Assembly (NCBI RefSeq): GCF_000016325.1
Contig: NC_009436.1
Location: 2,666,001 to 2,730,000, forward strand
Reading direction: 5' to 3'
Length of the DNA: 64,000 nt
From: Enterobacter sp. 638
Lineage (GTDB): Bacteria; Pseudomonadota; Gammaproteobacteria; Enterobacterales; Enterobacteriaceae
Below the pieces are notes generated by a model. That model was not told the origin of the DNA, did no database searches, and saw nothing but the letters and a program-made list of their open reading frames with translations. Below are positions 48,663-57,975 of this stretch, piece by piece. Made by a program: the position numbers and the translations under genes. Numbering within the stretch: the stretch's first letter is position 1; each line of letters begins with the position of its first letter.

Positions 48663-49819
48663 GCCACTTCTCCATCCACATGACGCACCAGCGGTTGATT
48701 AGCGGCTGTTGCGCTGTACTGGCGAATCATCGCCACCACGCGATCCTGATCGTCTTGCGTCAGGTCAGGGTAAATCGGCAGACAGAGGATTTTTTGCGAA
48801 ATGCCTTCGGCCACCGGCAGATTTTGCGGGTTGGCAGACGGCAGATGGCGATACATCGAGAACGAGCTGATCAGCGGATAGAAGTAACGGCGTGAGTAGA
48901 TATTCACCTCTTTCAGCACGTCGTAGAGCTGGTCACGGCCGATCGGGTACGCCTCGTTGACGATGATCGGGAAATAGGCGTGATTCCATTCTACGTTGTC
49001 TGGCGCGCGGAAAACCTCGATGCCTTCGATATCGCTGAGCAGTTCGCAGTAGCGCGAATAAATGTCCGCACGCGCCGCTAACGCGCCGTCAATGTGTTGC
49101 AGTTGCACCAGGCCGAATGCCGCCTGAACCTCGTTCATTTTGGCGTTGATACCCGGCGCAACGACGGTGGTCTCATCAGCAAAGCCAAAGTTTTTCAGAT
49201 AGTCGATGCGCTGCTTCATTCTGGCATCCGGGCAGATAATCGCCCCCCCTTCAAAGGTGTTGAACACCTTGGTGGCGTGGAAGCTCAGAATCGACAGATC
49301 GCCGCAGTTCAGCACGCTCTGACCATTTTGTTTCACGCCGAACGCGTGGGCCGCATCGTAGATAACCTTCAAACCCCACGCACCAGCTATCTTCTGGATA
49401 CCCTCAATATCACAGGGTATACCGTAGCAGTGCACCGGCAGAATCGCAGACGTCGCTGGCGTGATCAGTTTTTCGATCTTTGCCGGATCAATGTTGCAGG
49501 TGATAGGGTCAATATCAGCAAAGACCGGCGTAAGGCCGTTCCACAGTAAAGAGTGGGAAGTCGCCACAAACGAATACGGCGTAGTGATCACTTCGCCAGT
49601 GATACGCAATGCCTGCAATGCCGTCAGCAACGCCAGCGTGCCGTTAGAGAACAGGCACAAATGTTCAACGCCAAGATAGTCCGCTAGCGCTTTCTCGAGC
49701 TGCTGGTGAAACTGACCGCCATTGGTTAAAAACTTGTTGTCCCAGATTTGCTCCAGGTAAGGAATAAATTCCTCCAGCGGCGGAAGCAGCGGGCTCGTGA
49801 CGTAAACATTGTTTTTCAT
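48659..49819 (-). CDS. Sugar-nucleotide 4-aminotransferase (DegT/VioA-like)
   Basis: A 386-aa PLP enzyme of the DegT/DnrJ/EryC1/StrS family, converting a 4-keto-6-deoxy nucleotide sugar to a 4-amino sugar. The PLP lysine is Lys184 in SFHATKVFNTFEGGA, and Asp155 in YDAAHAFG binds the ring nitrogen. The HATKVFNT motif is of the VioA type (dTDP-viosamine, Qui4N) rather than the GKN type of 3-aminotransferases. No rmlA/rmlB genes are in the window, so the dTDP-4-keto-6-deoxyglucose must come from an O-antigen or ECA pathway elsewhere. Confidence 0.9.
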   Translation of the reverse strand: MKNNVYVTSPLLPPLEEFIPYLEQIWDNKFLTNGGQFHQQLEKALADYLGVEHLCLFSNGTLALLTALQALRITGEVITTPYSFVATSHSLLWNGLTPVFADIDPITCNIDPAKIEKLITPATSAILPVHCYGIPCDIEGIQKIAGAWGLKVIYDAAHAFGVKQNGQSVLNCGDLSILSFHATKVFNTFEGGAIICPDARMKQRIDYLKNFGFADETTVVAPGINAKMNEVQAAFGLVQLQHIDGALAARADIYSRYCELLSDIEGIEVFRAPDNVEWNHAYFPIIVNEAYPIGRDQLYDVLKEVNIYSRRYFYPLISSFSMYRHLPSANPQNLPVAEGISQKILCLPIYPDLTQDDQDRVVAMIRQYSATAANQPLVRHVDGEVA

Positions 49820-49883
49820 AGCGCACCTTCATAATGAAACTGTATTTGCCCTCGCGAACGGAACAACTCCGCCACGAACCGCC

Positions 49884-52800
49884 TTATTCTTTTACCGTAA
49901 AACTTTGTGCAGGTTGCCCGGCACAATAAATCTGCCATGCCCGACGCAGTGCCTTTTCTAACGGCGCTGAGACGTCAAAACCGTCCTGCTTGAGCGGCAT
50001 ATTTTGACGCATACTTTGTCGCCAGCCGTTCAGTTCCTCGAGGTTGCTTTGCCATGCGATGGCTTTCTCGATGTAATCTTCCTGACTCGTCGCGATAAAG
50101 GTTTGCAGACCATAAATGTGCATGATTTCCACGCCCTGCCGCGAAGCGGTTGTCGCCCCAGCAATGCTCAGCGTCGGCACCCCCATCCACACAGCATGAC
50201 TGGTCGTGGTACCGCCGGTGTACGGGAAGGAGTCGAGCAAAATATCCACTTCGTGATGAATACGCAGATAATTTTCAAGACCCGTGGTTTTGCGGAAAAT
50301 CAGTTGGGATTCCAAAACCCCCAGCGCGCACAGTTTTTTGCGATAGCGCGCGATCATTTGGTCATCATCCATAAAGCCAATCAGCAATTTGGCCGTCGGA
50401 TTACGGGTCATGATCTGCGCCCAAACGGCGAAAACGTCATTGTTGAGCTTTTTCGGACGATTAAAGCTGCCATAGGTGAAATAGCCGTTGCTCAACGCAG
50501 GGAGCGGGTTGATATCCGGGCTGAGTTCACTGGGTGCAAAGAAACTGCGCAGCGGCATGTAGAGCAATTTCTCCGTGTACTGATCGTCCATTTCACCTGG
50601 TTTGCCGAGGCCAGGCGTGGTAATGCGGTAATCCATCTGCTCAAGACCGGTGGTGCCGGGATAACCAATCCATGTCATCTGAACAGGTGCTGGTTTAAAG
50701 CCAAAAACCGGCAACCGGCTTCCCGTTGTATGACCCGACAGGTCGATCAGGATATCAATCTGATCTTCGGCAATTTGTTTCGCCAGCTCCGCGTCACTGT
50801 ATTCTGTTGCCATGCGCCACACTGTCGCGGTTTGCTCATAATGATCTCGAACATGATCGGGACGGTCGATGGTGCTGTAGGCAATTAAATCGAAATGCTG
50901 TCGGTCCAGATTGTTCCAGAACGGCAGGAAGAAATTGCTGACTGGATGGATACGAAGATCGCCAGAAACAAACCCGATGCGCAGTTTGCGGTGCGGATCT
51001 TTATTCCCGCCATGAGTGATGGTCACCTGCTGTGAGGCACACCATTCGTTAACCTGATGACCGTATTTTTGATGAGCCGCAAAAAGCTCCGCAGGCGATA
51101 CGCTGGCATCATGACTCATGACAAACAGCAGGCTGGTATAGGCGTCAAAATCTGGGCTTTTCAGCGACAACGCCTTTTCGAGGAAATACCGTGCATCGGT
51201 TATTTTTTGGTTATCGCTGAGGATAATGCCCAGAATACTGAGGAAATACGGTACGTCGGCATGAATGCGAATCGAGTGACGAGCACACTTCTCCGCGATC
51301 GCAATCTCACGGCGTTCGTGATAGATACATGCCAGCAAGTTCCAGCAGTTAGCATTTTGTTCGTCAATACGCAGCAAAGCGCGCAACAGCTTGCGTGCCT
51401 CAAGGAGTTCATTGATTTTGAAAAGCGCAGTCGCCAGATCGAAATAGCTATCCCAGTGCATGGAATATTGCCCCAGCAAACGGCTGGTGAGCAGAAGCGA
51501 TGGATGCCAGGCGCCCATCAACAGGTTTGATCGTGCCTGGCAGCGCAGCAAATGAACATTTTCCGGATCGTCTTTAAGCAAGTTAGCGACACGGTCTCGC
51601 CCCTCTTTATGACGGCCCTGTTTAATTAACGCGTTAACCTCATCGTACAAACTGTCGTACTGTTTATCATCACCGTTAACGGTAAGTTGGAGATTAACCT
51701 TAGCTAAGAACCCACCATACTTTTGTTCACAGCTAAACATCAGCAAGGCGATATAAACTTGCTTGATTACCGCCACATCATTGGATTTCATAAAGCGTTG
51801 CAGTGCAATTCGCCAGGCATCGATCGAGCCGGTCAGCAGACCTTTATCACGCAGCGTGCTAAATAACGCCCAACTGGATGCGTCGCTGAACGTCATGCCA
51901 CGCGTGGCAAATTCCCACTCTTCACGGTTAAGCGTGACGTTTTGTCCCCAGTAATTACTGAGGGTGATGCTCTCTTGCTGTGCAAACGCGTCCTCTGTCA
52001 GGGACACAATTGGGCGTAATGCATCGTCTGTCGCCACGTTGTAAGCAGAAGGTACAGCGCTAACAATCAATCCATTGATCGAATTCCCCAGCAGATCCTG
52101 CAGCGACGCAACCAGCTCGGCGCGGTTATCACTGTTGGAATTTTCCGGGAAACGGCAATGGAAAAGCAGTTGCTCGAACGTCAGGCTCAATGGCCAAACT
52201 TCCGTTAAGACATCAAGCACTTGCAGAGTGGTGGTATTTTCCGTTTTCAGCGGCGTGCCATCCAGCGTGAGATGACCATTAGCAATCACACCATAGCTAT
52301 TTATCTGGCGCTTGAAACAGCCTGCCCAATGTAAATGCTCAACCGATGTCAGGTCTGGCGTGGCGGCAATATTCTTCGCTCCGGCATGCGCGAGAAGGCT
52401 AAAACGTTCACGACGATTAACCGTAAAATCAAGATATTGCTGGCTTTTCTCTCGCGTACTGCCGCTGCCAATCAGGGCATGCATCTGTGCTGTCTGCGTG
52501 CCGTAAGTGCTCGCCACTTCGCACTGAGGAACGGCATCCCCAACATAGCTAAAACCCGCATCGGTAATTTGCTGATGGAAATCCGCGAAATAATCTGCCT
52601 GATTGATATTGCCGAGATAACGGAACGCGAGCGTCAGATCGTTGCTTTGCTCGGCGTCAGTCACCTGATTTTTCAGGCCACCTTCGGGGAGCGTCATCGC
52701 CAGATAGCTAAGCATCCCGCGTGCGGAATCCAGTTGGGCGTCAATCCCCTCCGCGCTACCGGCGTGAAAGCTGAGCGAGTCCTGTAGCGTTTTTGCATCG

Positions 52801-53234
52801 TGCGCGCCAGGCAATACCTGCCAGTGAATTCCCATCATGCCCTGAGCGGAAAGATGCGTCTGGCACCACGCCAGTAGCGCAGTGCGCTCGTCGCCCCCCA
52901 TCAGGGAGAAAAGTCCACGCAGGATGATGTAATCAAACTCACCCAAATCGGAGGCCAGCAGATCGGCAAGCCCGGCATGGTGCAACTCTATGTTCGCCAG
53001 GGCGAACTGTGCAATCTGCTGTTGACCGCGCGCGATGTCGTCTTCATTGATATCGACGCCAATCGCCAGGCTGTGTGGCCAGGCCAGCGCGTTGGCAATC
53101 AGCGATTCACCCTGCCCGCATCCCAGCTCCAGAATACGCGCCTCTGCGGGATTAACCGCATCAGCGAGATAAAGCGAGGCCGCCACATGGAGTGCGGCCG
53201 GCGTAGAGCGAGAGGCAGAGTAAACGCTTGTCAC
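49884..53234 (-). CDS. Methyltransferase-TPR-OGT fusion glycosyltransferase
   Basis: An 1116-aa multidomain protein. Residues 1-220 are a SAM-dependent methyltransferase (motif I ILELGCGQGES, then GVDINEDDI). About 225-330 resembles the methyltransferase regulatory domain (TYGTQTAQMHAL, NRRERFSLLAH). About 540-720 are TPR repeats. About 745-1105 is a GT41 (OGT/SPINDLY) catalytic domain with IGFVSGDLRIHPV, DLSGHTTGSRLPVF, WIGYPGTTG, YGSFNRPKKL, DSFPYTGGTTT and SIAGATTASRQG. GT41 enzymes put sugars on Ser/Thr of proteins; TPRs bind the target. It is the prime candidate for flagellin O-glycosylation, and the fused methylase may cap the sugar. Confidence 0.88.
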   Translation of the reverse strand: MTSVYSASRSTPAALHVAASLYLADAVNPAEARILELGCGQGESLIANALAWPHSLAIGVDINEDDIARGQQQIAQFALANIELHHAGLADLLASDLGEFDYIILRGLFSLMGGDERTALLAWCQTHLSAQGMMGIHWQVLPGAHDAKTLQDSLSFHAGSAEGIDAQLDSARGMLSYLAMTLPEGGLKNQVTDAEQSNDLTLAFRYLGNINQADYFADFHQQITDAGFSYVGDAVPQCEVASTYGTQTAQMHALIGSGSTREKSQQYLDFTVNRRERFSLLAHAGAKNIAATPDLTSVEHLHWAGCFKRQINSYGVIANGHLTLDGTPLKTENTTTLQVLDVLTEVWPLSLTFEQLLFHCRFPENSNSDNRAELVASLQDLLGNSINGLIVSAVPSAYNVATDDALRPIVSLTEDAFAQQESITLSNYWGQNVTLNREEWEFATRGMTFSDASSWALFSTLRDKGLLTGSIDAWRIALQRFMKSNDVAVIKQVYIALLMFSCEQKYGGFLAKVNLQLTVNGDDKQYDSLYDEVNALIKQGRHKEGRDRVANLLKDDPENVHLLRCQARSNLLMGAWHPSLLLTSRLLGQYSMHWDSYFDLATALFKINELLEARKLLRALLRIDEQNANCWNLLACIYHERREIAIAEKCARHSIRIHADVPYFLSILGIILSDNQKITDARYFLEKALSLKSPDFDAYTSLLFVMSHDASVSPAELFAAHQKYGHQVNEWCASQQVTITHGGNKDPHRKLRIGFVSGDLRIHPVSNFFLPFWNNLDRQHFDLIAYSTIDRPDHVRDHYEQTATVWRMATEYSDAELAKQIAEDQIDILIDLSGHTTGSRLPVFGFKPAPVQMTWIGYPGTTGLEQMDYRITTPGLGKPGEMDDQYTEKLLYMPLRSFFAPSELSPDINPLPALSNGYFTYGSFNRPKKLNNDVFAVWAQIMTRNPTAKLLIGFMDDDQMIARYRKKLCALGVLESQLIFRKTTGLENYLRIHHEVDILLDSFPYTGGTTTSHAVWMGVPTLSIAGATTASRQGVEIMHIYGLQTFIATSQEDYIEKAIAWQSNLEELNGWRQSMRQNMPLKQDGFDVSAPLEKALRRAWQIYCAGQPAQSFTVKE

Positions 53235-53279
53235 GATAACGTATCCAAAAATAAAGAATGAAACTGTCTTTGCCGGGGC

Positions 53280-54695
53280 TCAGGCCACTGGCAGATATTT
53301 GCTGTGCAACTGGTGTTTATAGTCCTGATAAGGGCCCGCGACGTTTTTCTTCGTGGTCACCACCCAGCTAAATGCCGCGTCGGAATGCCTGATATCAATA
53401 AGTTCTTCCGTCGGTTCGCGACCAATAGCCATCTGCTCTACCGGAGACAAGAGATCAACGGCAAAAGAGAGCGCAATTTGATCGAGGAACCACTCGGCTT
53501 TGTCACAAGTCAGGTTAACGTCGATGAAATGACCGACGGCCGCAAAATACTTTTGCGAGATTTCACCGCCGCGGGTAAAGACGAACCCGGCTGGGATCTG
53601 TTCCCAGAGCGGCAGCCCTGCATGATGCGAGAAGATCAGCTCGTTATCCTGGTAGCGCGTTTTGACGTCAGCCCACGGCTTTCTCACCAGGCAATCGGCG
53701 TCCAGCACCATAATCGGCCCGGCAATTTTCTCGATCGCATGGCTCAGGAAGACGAAACGGCGGCAGGCGTAATGCACATTGACCGCTTTAACCGCGGCAA
53801 AATATTCGCTGCTGAGTGAGATCGACAGCCCTGGCAGTTTTTCGCCGAGGGATTTCAAATGCGAAATCATTTCTGCTTCGCAGTTATAAATGTGGACATG
53901 GACGTTCAGCGCGGTGCCGTTGGTTTCATAGATAGAAAGCAGTAGCGCGACAGCGTGTTCGTAGTAATAGCCTTTATCGCACGCCACCAGCACGGTCGTT
54001 TTGCCGTTATCTTCCGGTGCGATCAGCCATTCGTAGCGGGATGCATCCAGCTTTGGCGCGGGTTCAGCCAGCGATCGGAAATCAATAAATGAATCCGGAT
54101 GACCGCCCAGCTTATAAATGCAGCACACCACCATCACCAGCGTCATGCGGTCTTCGCCAATCAGATCGGCATTGGACGTTAACTGCTGAATCACCACGTG
54201 CGCCTGGTTGTAATCCTCTTCCATCAGGCAGATGAGCAGCAGGATTTTAAGCACGCTTGGCGTTTCGCTTAGCGTTGAAAGATTGTTGGAGATGAGGAAC
54301 AGCACCGAGTCGATTTCGTTGACGCGGAACAGCAGTTGAATAGACGCCACCAGATAATTCACGTTATCCGAAAGCTGCATGGCTTCTACGACTTGACGGG
54401 TGATCAGCGCGACTTTTTCAGGTGCCAGCGGTCCGTCAGAGCGGCCATCAAATGCACCGTTGGCGAGCGCAATGGCACACATCATCAGCTTGAGTGCGCG
54501 ATCGTTATCCGTGTCTAAATCGGTTTCCGCATCCCATAATTTCGCTTCGAGCGACTCGAAATCGGCATTAGCGTAGTTAAGGATTTCGACCACGAGATGC
54601 GCTGGCAGAACATCGGCTTCGGGCAAAGAGATCGTACGGGTAAAAACATCCCGATAAAATTGATGCAGGGCTCGAGTGCGAGCGTAATTATTCAT
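53280..54695 (-). CDS. GT-A-type glycosyltransferase with helical N-terminal domain
   Basis: A 471-aa protein. The first 215 residues are helical and TPR-like. The second half looks like a Rossmann-like GT-A glycosyltransferase: TTVLVACDKGYYYEHAVALL near residue 234 and a DxD-type metal site MVLDADCLVRKPW near 327, followed by FSHHAGLPLW. It is the first gene of the cluster, directly downstream of fliC and before the OGT fusion, so it probably adds a sugar to flagellin or extends the first one. The exact GT family is unclear. Confidence 0.75.
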   Translation of the reverse strand: MNNYARTRALHQFYRDVFTRTISLPEADVLPAHLVVEILNYANADFESLEAKLWDAETDLDTDNDRALKLMMCAIALANGAFDGRSDGPLAPEKVALITRQVVEAMQLSDNVNYLVASIQLLFRVNEIDSVLFLISNNLSTLSETPSVLKILLLICLMEEDYNQAHVVIQQLTSNADLIGEDRMTLVMVVCCIYKLGGHPDSFIDFRSLAEPAPKLDASRYEWLIAPEDNGKTTVLVACDKGYYYEHAVALLLSIYETNGTALNVHVHIYNCEAEMISHLKSLGEKLPGLSISLSSEYFAAVKAVNVHYACRRFVFLSHAIEKIAGPIMVLDADCLVRKPWADVKTRYQDNELIFSHHAGLPLWEQIPAGFVFTRGGEISQKYFAAVGHFIDVNLTCDKAEWFLDQIALSFAVDLLSPVEQMAIGREPTEELIDIRHSDAAFSWVVTTKKNVAGPYQDYKHQLHSKYLPVA

Positions 54696-54855
54696 ATTTT
54701 ACGTGACCTGTGGTGACACAATTTTTAGCCAATGCTGCAGATGCTGAAAGGTTATCACCGTGGCGGCAACCATAATGGGGGGAACAAAACCTAAATGAAG
54801 GGCTTATTTTCGATATTAGAAAGGGAGGGGAATGACGTAATAAAGGAAGAGAGGC

Positions 54856-54889
54856 AAAAAAAAAGGCTGCTGTTTCCAGCAACCTTTTC
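54856..54889 (-). terminator. fliC terminator
   Basis: Read leftward: GGTTGCTG-GAAA-CAGCAGCC followed by nine T residues, 16 bases after the fliC stop. It separates fliC from the glycosylation cluster, whose own promoter should lie in 54700-54855; no clear sigma-28 site was seen there. Confidence 0.92.
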
Positions 54890-54905
54890 TGTATGTTCTG
54901 CGAAA

Positions 54906-55742
54906 TTAACGCAGCAGGGACAGCATCGCCTGTGGAACCTGGTTTGCCTGAGACAGTACAGAAGTACCAGCCTGCTGCAGGATCTGCGCGCGAGACATGT
55001 TAGAAACTTCGGTAGCGTAGTCAGCATCCTGAATACGGGACTGTGCAGCAGACAGGTTGCTGATAGAGTTGTTCAGGTTGTTGATGGTAGATTCGAAACG
55101 GTTCTGAATCGCACCCATGTTTGAACGAGCGCCATCGATTTTAGCGATAGCGGCGTCAGCTGCAGAGATTACGGTCTGTGCAGTTGAGTTGTTAGAAATG
55201 GTAGTGCTCAGAGTGGAGCTCAGAGTACCAGAAGTTGCGTTGATCAGCGCGGTGCTGTCAATTTTGATGGTGTCGTTAGCAGAAGTACCAGCACCAACCT
55301 GAATGCTCAGGGAAGTAGATACTGCACCGTTCAGCAGGCTCTTACCGTTGAAGTTAGCACCACCAGCGATACGGTCGATTTCAGACAGACGCTGAGTGAT
55401 TTCAGTGTTAACTGAAGTCAGGTCGGTAGAACCGTTGGTGTCGTTTGCTGCCTGAACTGCCAGCTCACGGATACGTTGTAAGTTGGAGTTGATTTCGTTC
55501 AGGTTACCTTCAGCGGTCTGTACCAGAGAGATACCGTCGTTGGCGTTACGCGCTGCCTGAGTCATACCTTTAATCTGGGAGGTCATACGGTTTGCAATCG
55601 CCTGACCAGCAGCATCGTCTTTAGAGCTGTTGATACGCAGACCAGAAGACAGACGCTCGATAGCAGTGCCCAGGGAAGACTGAGATTTGCTCAGGTTGTT
55701 CTGAGTGGTCAGGGACAACAGGTTAGTATTGATAACAGCCAT
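54906..55742 (-). CDS. fliC: Flagellin FliC (short form)
   Basis: The filament subunit, exported by the flagellar type III system and polymerised outside the cell. The conserved D0/D1 ends are complete (AVINTNLLSLTTQNNL at the N-terminus; QANQVPQAMLSLLR at the C-terminus). At 278 aa it is much shorter than E. coli K-12 FliC (498 aa) and lacks the large D2/D3 domain. The exposed middle (residues 141-190) contains 22 Ser/Thr, good sites for O-glycosylation by the adjacent cluster. Driven by a sigma-28 promoter at 55814-55840. Confidence 0.97.
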   Translation of the reverse strand: MAVINTNLLSLTTQNNLSKSQSSLGTAIERLSSGLRINSSKDDAAGQAIANRMTSQIKGMTQAARNANDGISLVQTAEGNLNEINSNLQRIRELAVQAANDTNGSTDLTSVNTEITQRLSEIDRIAGGANFNGKSLLNGAVSTSLSIQVGAGTSANDTIKIDSTALINATSGTLSSTLSTTISNNSTAQTVISAADAAIAKIDGARSNMGAIQNRFESTINNLNNSISNLSAAQSRIQDADYATEVSNMSRAQILQQAGTSVLSQANQVPQAMLSLLR

Positions 55743-55813
55743 GGTTAAATTCCTTCAAATTGGTTTTTAGGGTCGGTGTCTAACACTCACGGCGTCTCTC
55801 ACCGTCAACAAGG

Positions 55814-55840
55814 TTATCGACGGGTCTGAAAAAGACTTTA
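55814..55840 (-). promoter_or_regulatory. Sigma-28 (FliA) promoter of fliC
   Basis: Read leftward: TAAAGTCT-N11-GTCGATAA, against consensus TAAAGTTT-N11-GCCGATAA. It lies about 75-95 bases upstream of the fliC start. Confidence 0.92.
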
Positions 55841-56064
55841 GAAAATATCGAAGGATTTTTTTAATTATCTGTTTTTTAACGAATTATTTTTTCACTCACT
55901 CCCTAAGCATCTCTTTTATATGTACAAATCCTCATCTCCGACGCATAGGGTTTGCGCTCTTTATTAATGGTTGAACCTGGCGTTGAAAAGTGATGGAGGG
56001 GGTTATGCTTATATAAGCATCCGTTTAAGGGGGTAATTCCGCGATTTATTTTTTTGGGCTTACC

Positions 56065-56091
56065 GTAAACTTTTCCCGCATATAGCCGATA
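56065..56091 (+). promoter_or_regulatory. Sigma-28 (FliA) promoter of fliDST
   Basis: TAAACTTT-N11-GCCGATAT, two mismatches from the FliA consensus, 34 bases before the fliD start. It is divergent to the fliC promoter in the 55743-56125 intergenic region. Confidence 0.88.
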
Positions 56092-56125
56092 TATGTCTGA
56101 AACTACCATTGACAAGGAACAATGT

Positions 56126-57544
56126 ATGGCGACTATCAGTAACCTCGGCGTAGGTATGGCTGGGCTGTCCGACCTTTACGACAAGTTGCAGGCGGCAGAA
56201 GAGACAAAACTAACGGCGATCGCCAAGCAGAAGACCACATACGACGCGCAGATTACCGGTTATGGCAAATTACAAAGCTCACTGACCAACCTGCAAACCG
56301 CTGCGGCTAAGCTTGCCAACACTGATACCTGGAACTCAACAACCGTTTCCAGTACGAATACTGCGTTTGCTGCGACCACCTCAACCAATGCTAACGTTGG
56401 TGAATTCACGATCAATGTCAGCAAGATTGCGAAAGGTCAGGTTCTGACAACAGCGCCTGGCACCATTGATAGCAATACCAAACAGCTCGGCGGCACCACT
56501 GCGGATAACACCCGTACTATTACCATTACTCAGGCTGGTGCTGACAGCAAACCGATGACGGTGAAACTGGCAGACGGTGATACCTCTTTAAATGGTATTG
56601 CTAAAGCGATTAACGCAGCCAACGGCGGCGTGACCGCAAGCGTAGTGAAAGCCGATAACGGTGATTACCGCTTGATGTTGTCTTCCAAAACCACCGGTTC
56701 TGATTCGAACATGACGGTATCGGTGACGGGCGACGACACGCTGAACAACGTGATTGGCAGCGCTGCGCTTAACGAACAGGTTAAATCGCAAAATGCCGTT
56801 GTGAACGTTAACGGTATCGACATCATCCGTCAGAGCAATGTTATCAACGACGCGATGCCAGGCGTGACCTTAACCCTGAAAGCACAAAGCACAGCAGATG
56901 AAACGCTGTCGGTCACTCGCTCCACCGCGGATAACAAAAAAGCCATTACCGACTGGGTTGCAGCCTATAACTCATTACAGTCGACAATCGCTTCTCTGAC
57001 CAAATACGAACCGCCTGCGACGGGTGCTACCGCCCAGTCCTCCAGCAACGGCGTCTTGATGGGTGATAGCACCATCAGGGGAGTACAGTCCGATCTGCGC
57101 TCTTTATTGACCAATGTACAGAGTGGATCGTATGCGATTATGGCGCAGTTGGGCATCACTCAGGATCCAATCAAAGCCGCTGATGGCGCAGTTGGGAACC
57201 TGAAGATTGATGACAAGAAGCTGACCCAGGTGTTAGCGGATAACCCAGCAGGCGTGCAGGCATACTTTGTTGGTGACGGTAAAACCACCGGTTTCGCCAC
57301 CCAGTTGAATAACAAACTGACCGATATGCTCAGCACATCCGTCGGTAAAGAAGGTGTTATTCAAAATGCGAAAGACGGTATCAATGCCACGCTGAAATCT
57401 ATCGGTAAGCGTTACGAAGCGATGGAACTCACCATTGATGCCACGATGGCGCGCTACAAAAAGCAATTTAGTGATTTAGATGCCCTGGTCACCAAATTTA
57501 ATGGTACCGCCAGCTATCTGACTCAACAGTTCAGCAATAAGTAG
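56126..57544 (+). CDS. fliD: Flagellar filament cap protein FliD
   Basis: FliD forms the cap at the filament tip under which flagellin subunits assemble. The ATG at 56126 gives ATISNLGVGMAGLSDLYDKL and 472 aa, close to E. coli FliD (468); AAGGAAC precedes it. The N- and C-terminal coiled segments are conserved, with a variable middle rich in Thr/Asn/Ser. It is first in the rightward fliDST operon. Confidence 0.97.
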   Translation: MATISNLGVGMAGLSDLYDKLQAAEETKLTAIAKQKTTYDAQITGYGKLQSSLTNLQTAAAKLANTDTWNSTTVSSTNTAFAATTSTNANVGEFTINVSKIAKGQVLTTAPGTIDSNTKQLGGTTADNTRTITITQAGADSKPMTVKLADGDTSLNGIAKAINAANGGVTASVVKADNGDYRLMLSSKTTGSDSNMTVSVTGDDTLNNVIGSAALNEQVKSQNAVVNVNGIDIIRQSNVINDAMPGVTLTLKAQSTADETLSVTRSTADNKKAITDWVAAYNSLQSTIASLTKYEPPATGATAQSSSNGVLMGDSTIRGVQSDLRSLLTNVQSGSYAIMAQLGITQDPIKAADGAVGNLKIDDKKLTQVLADNPAGVQAYFVGDGKTTGFATQLNNKLTDMLSTSVGKEGVIQNAKDGINATLKSIGKRYEAMELTIDATMARYKKQFSDLDALVTKFNGTASYLTQQFSNK

Positions 57545-57564
57545 TAGAAGAGAAAGGAACCTTT

Positions 57565-57975
57565 ATGTATAGCAAATCTGGTGTACAGGCCTATCAGAAG
57601 GTAGGTGTTGAATCTGCCGTCTTAAGTGCCAGCCCGCACCAGTTGGTTGTCATGCTATTTGACGGTGTCCATAGCGCGCTTGTTCGAGCGCGCCTTTTCC
57701 TTGAGCAGGGTGATATCCCTGCCAAAGGAGAAGCGCTATCGAAAGCCATTAATATTATCGACAATGGGCTTAAAGCTGGGCTGAACATGGATGTCGGGGG
57801 CACGCTTCCCCATAATCTTTCAGCACTTTACGACTATATGGTACGCCGTTTGTTGCACGCTAACCTGCGTAACGACGTCGAGGCTATCGTTGAAGTTGAA
57901 GCACTGCTGCTCAATATTTCCGACGCCTGGAAGCAAATCAACCCAGGTTTTCCTCCCACGCAGGATCAATTTTGA
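57565..57975 (+). CDS. fliS: Flagellin export chaperone FliS
   Basis: FliS binds the C-terminus of flagellin in the cytosol and prevents early polymerisation. The 136-aa length equals E. coli FliS; conserved blocks include YQKVGVESAVLSASPHQLVVML and DVGGTLPHNLSALYDYM (parts). It starts 20 bases after fliD and overlaps fliT by one base at the stop/start junction. Confidence 0.97.
   Translation: MYSKSGVQAYQKVGVESAVLSASPHQLVVMLFDGVHSALVRARLFLEQGDIPAKGEALSKAINIIDNGLKAGLNMDVGGTLPHNLSALYDYMVRRLLHANLRNDVEAIVEVEALLLNISDAWKQINPGFPPTQDQF

Noticed and set aside
50004..50888. 294-codon plus-strand frame inside the OGT fusion gene
   Set aside because: Antisense shadow; the minus-strand protein has clear GT41 motifs across the same bases.
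54696..54855. Sigma-28 promoter for the glycosylation cluster
   Set aside because: A GGTGATAA run resembles the -10 element but no matching -35 lies at the right spacing, so no promoter was called.
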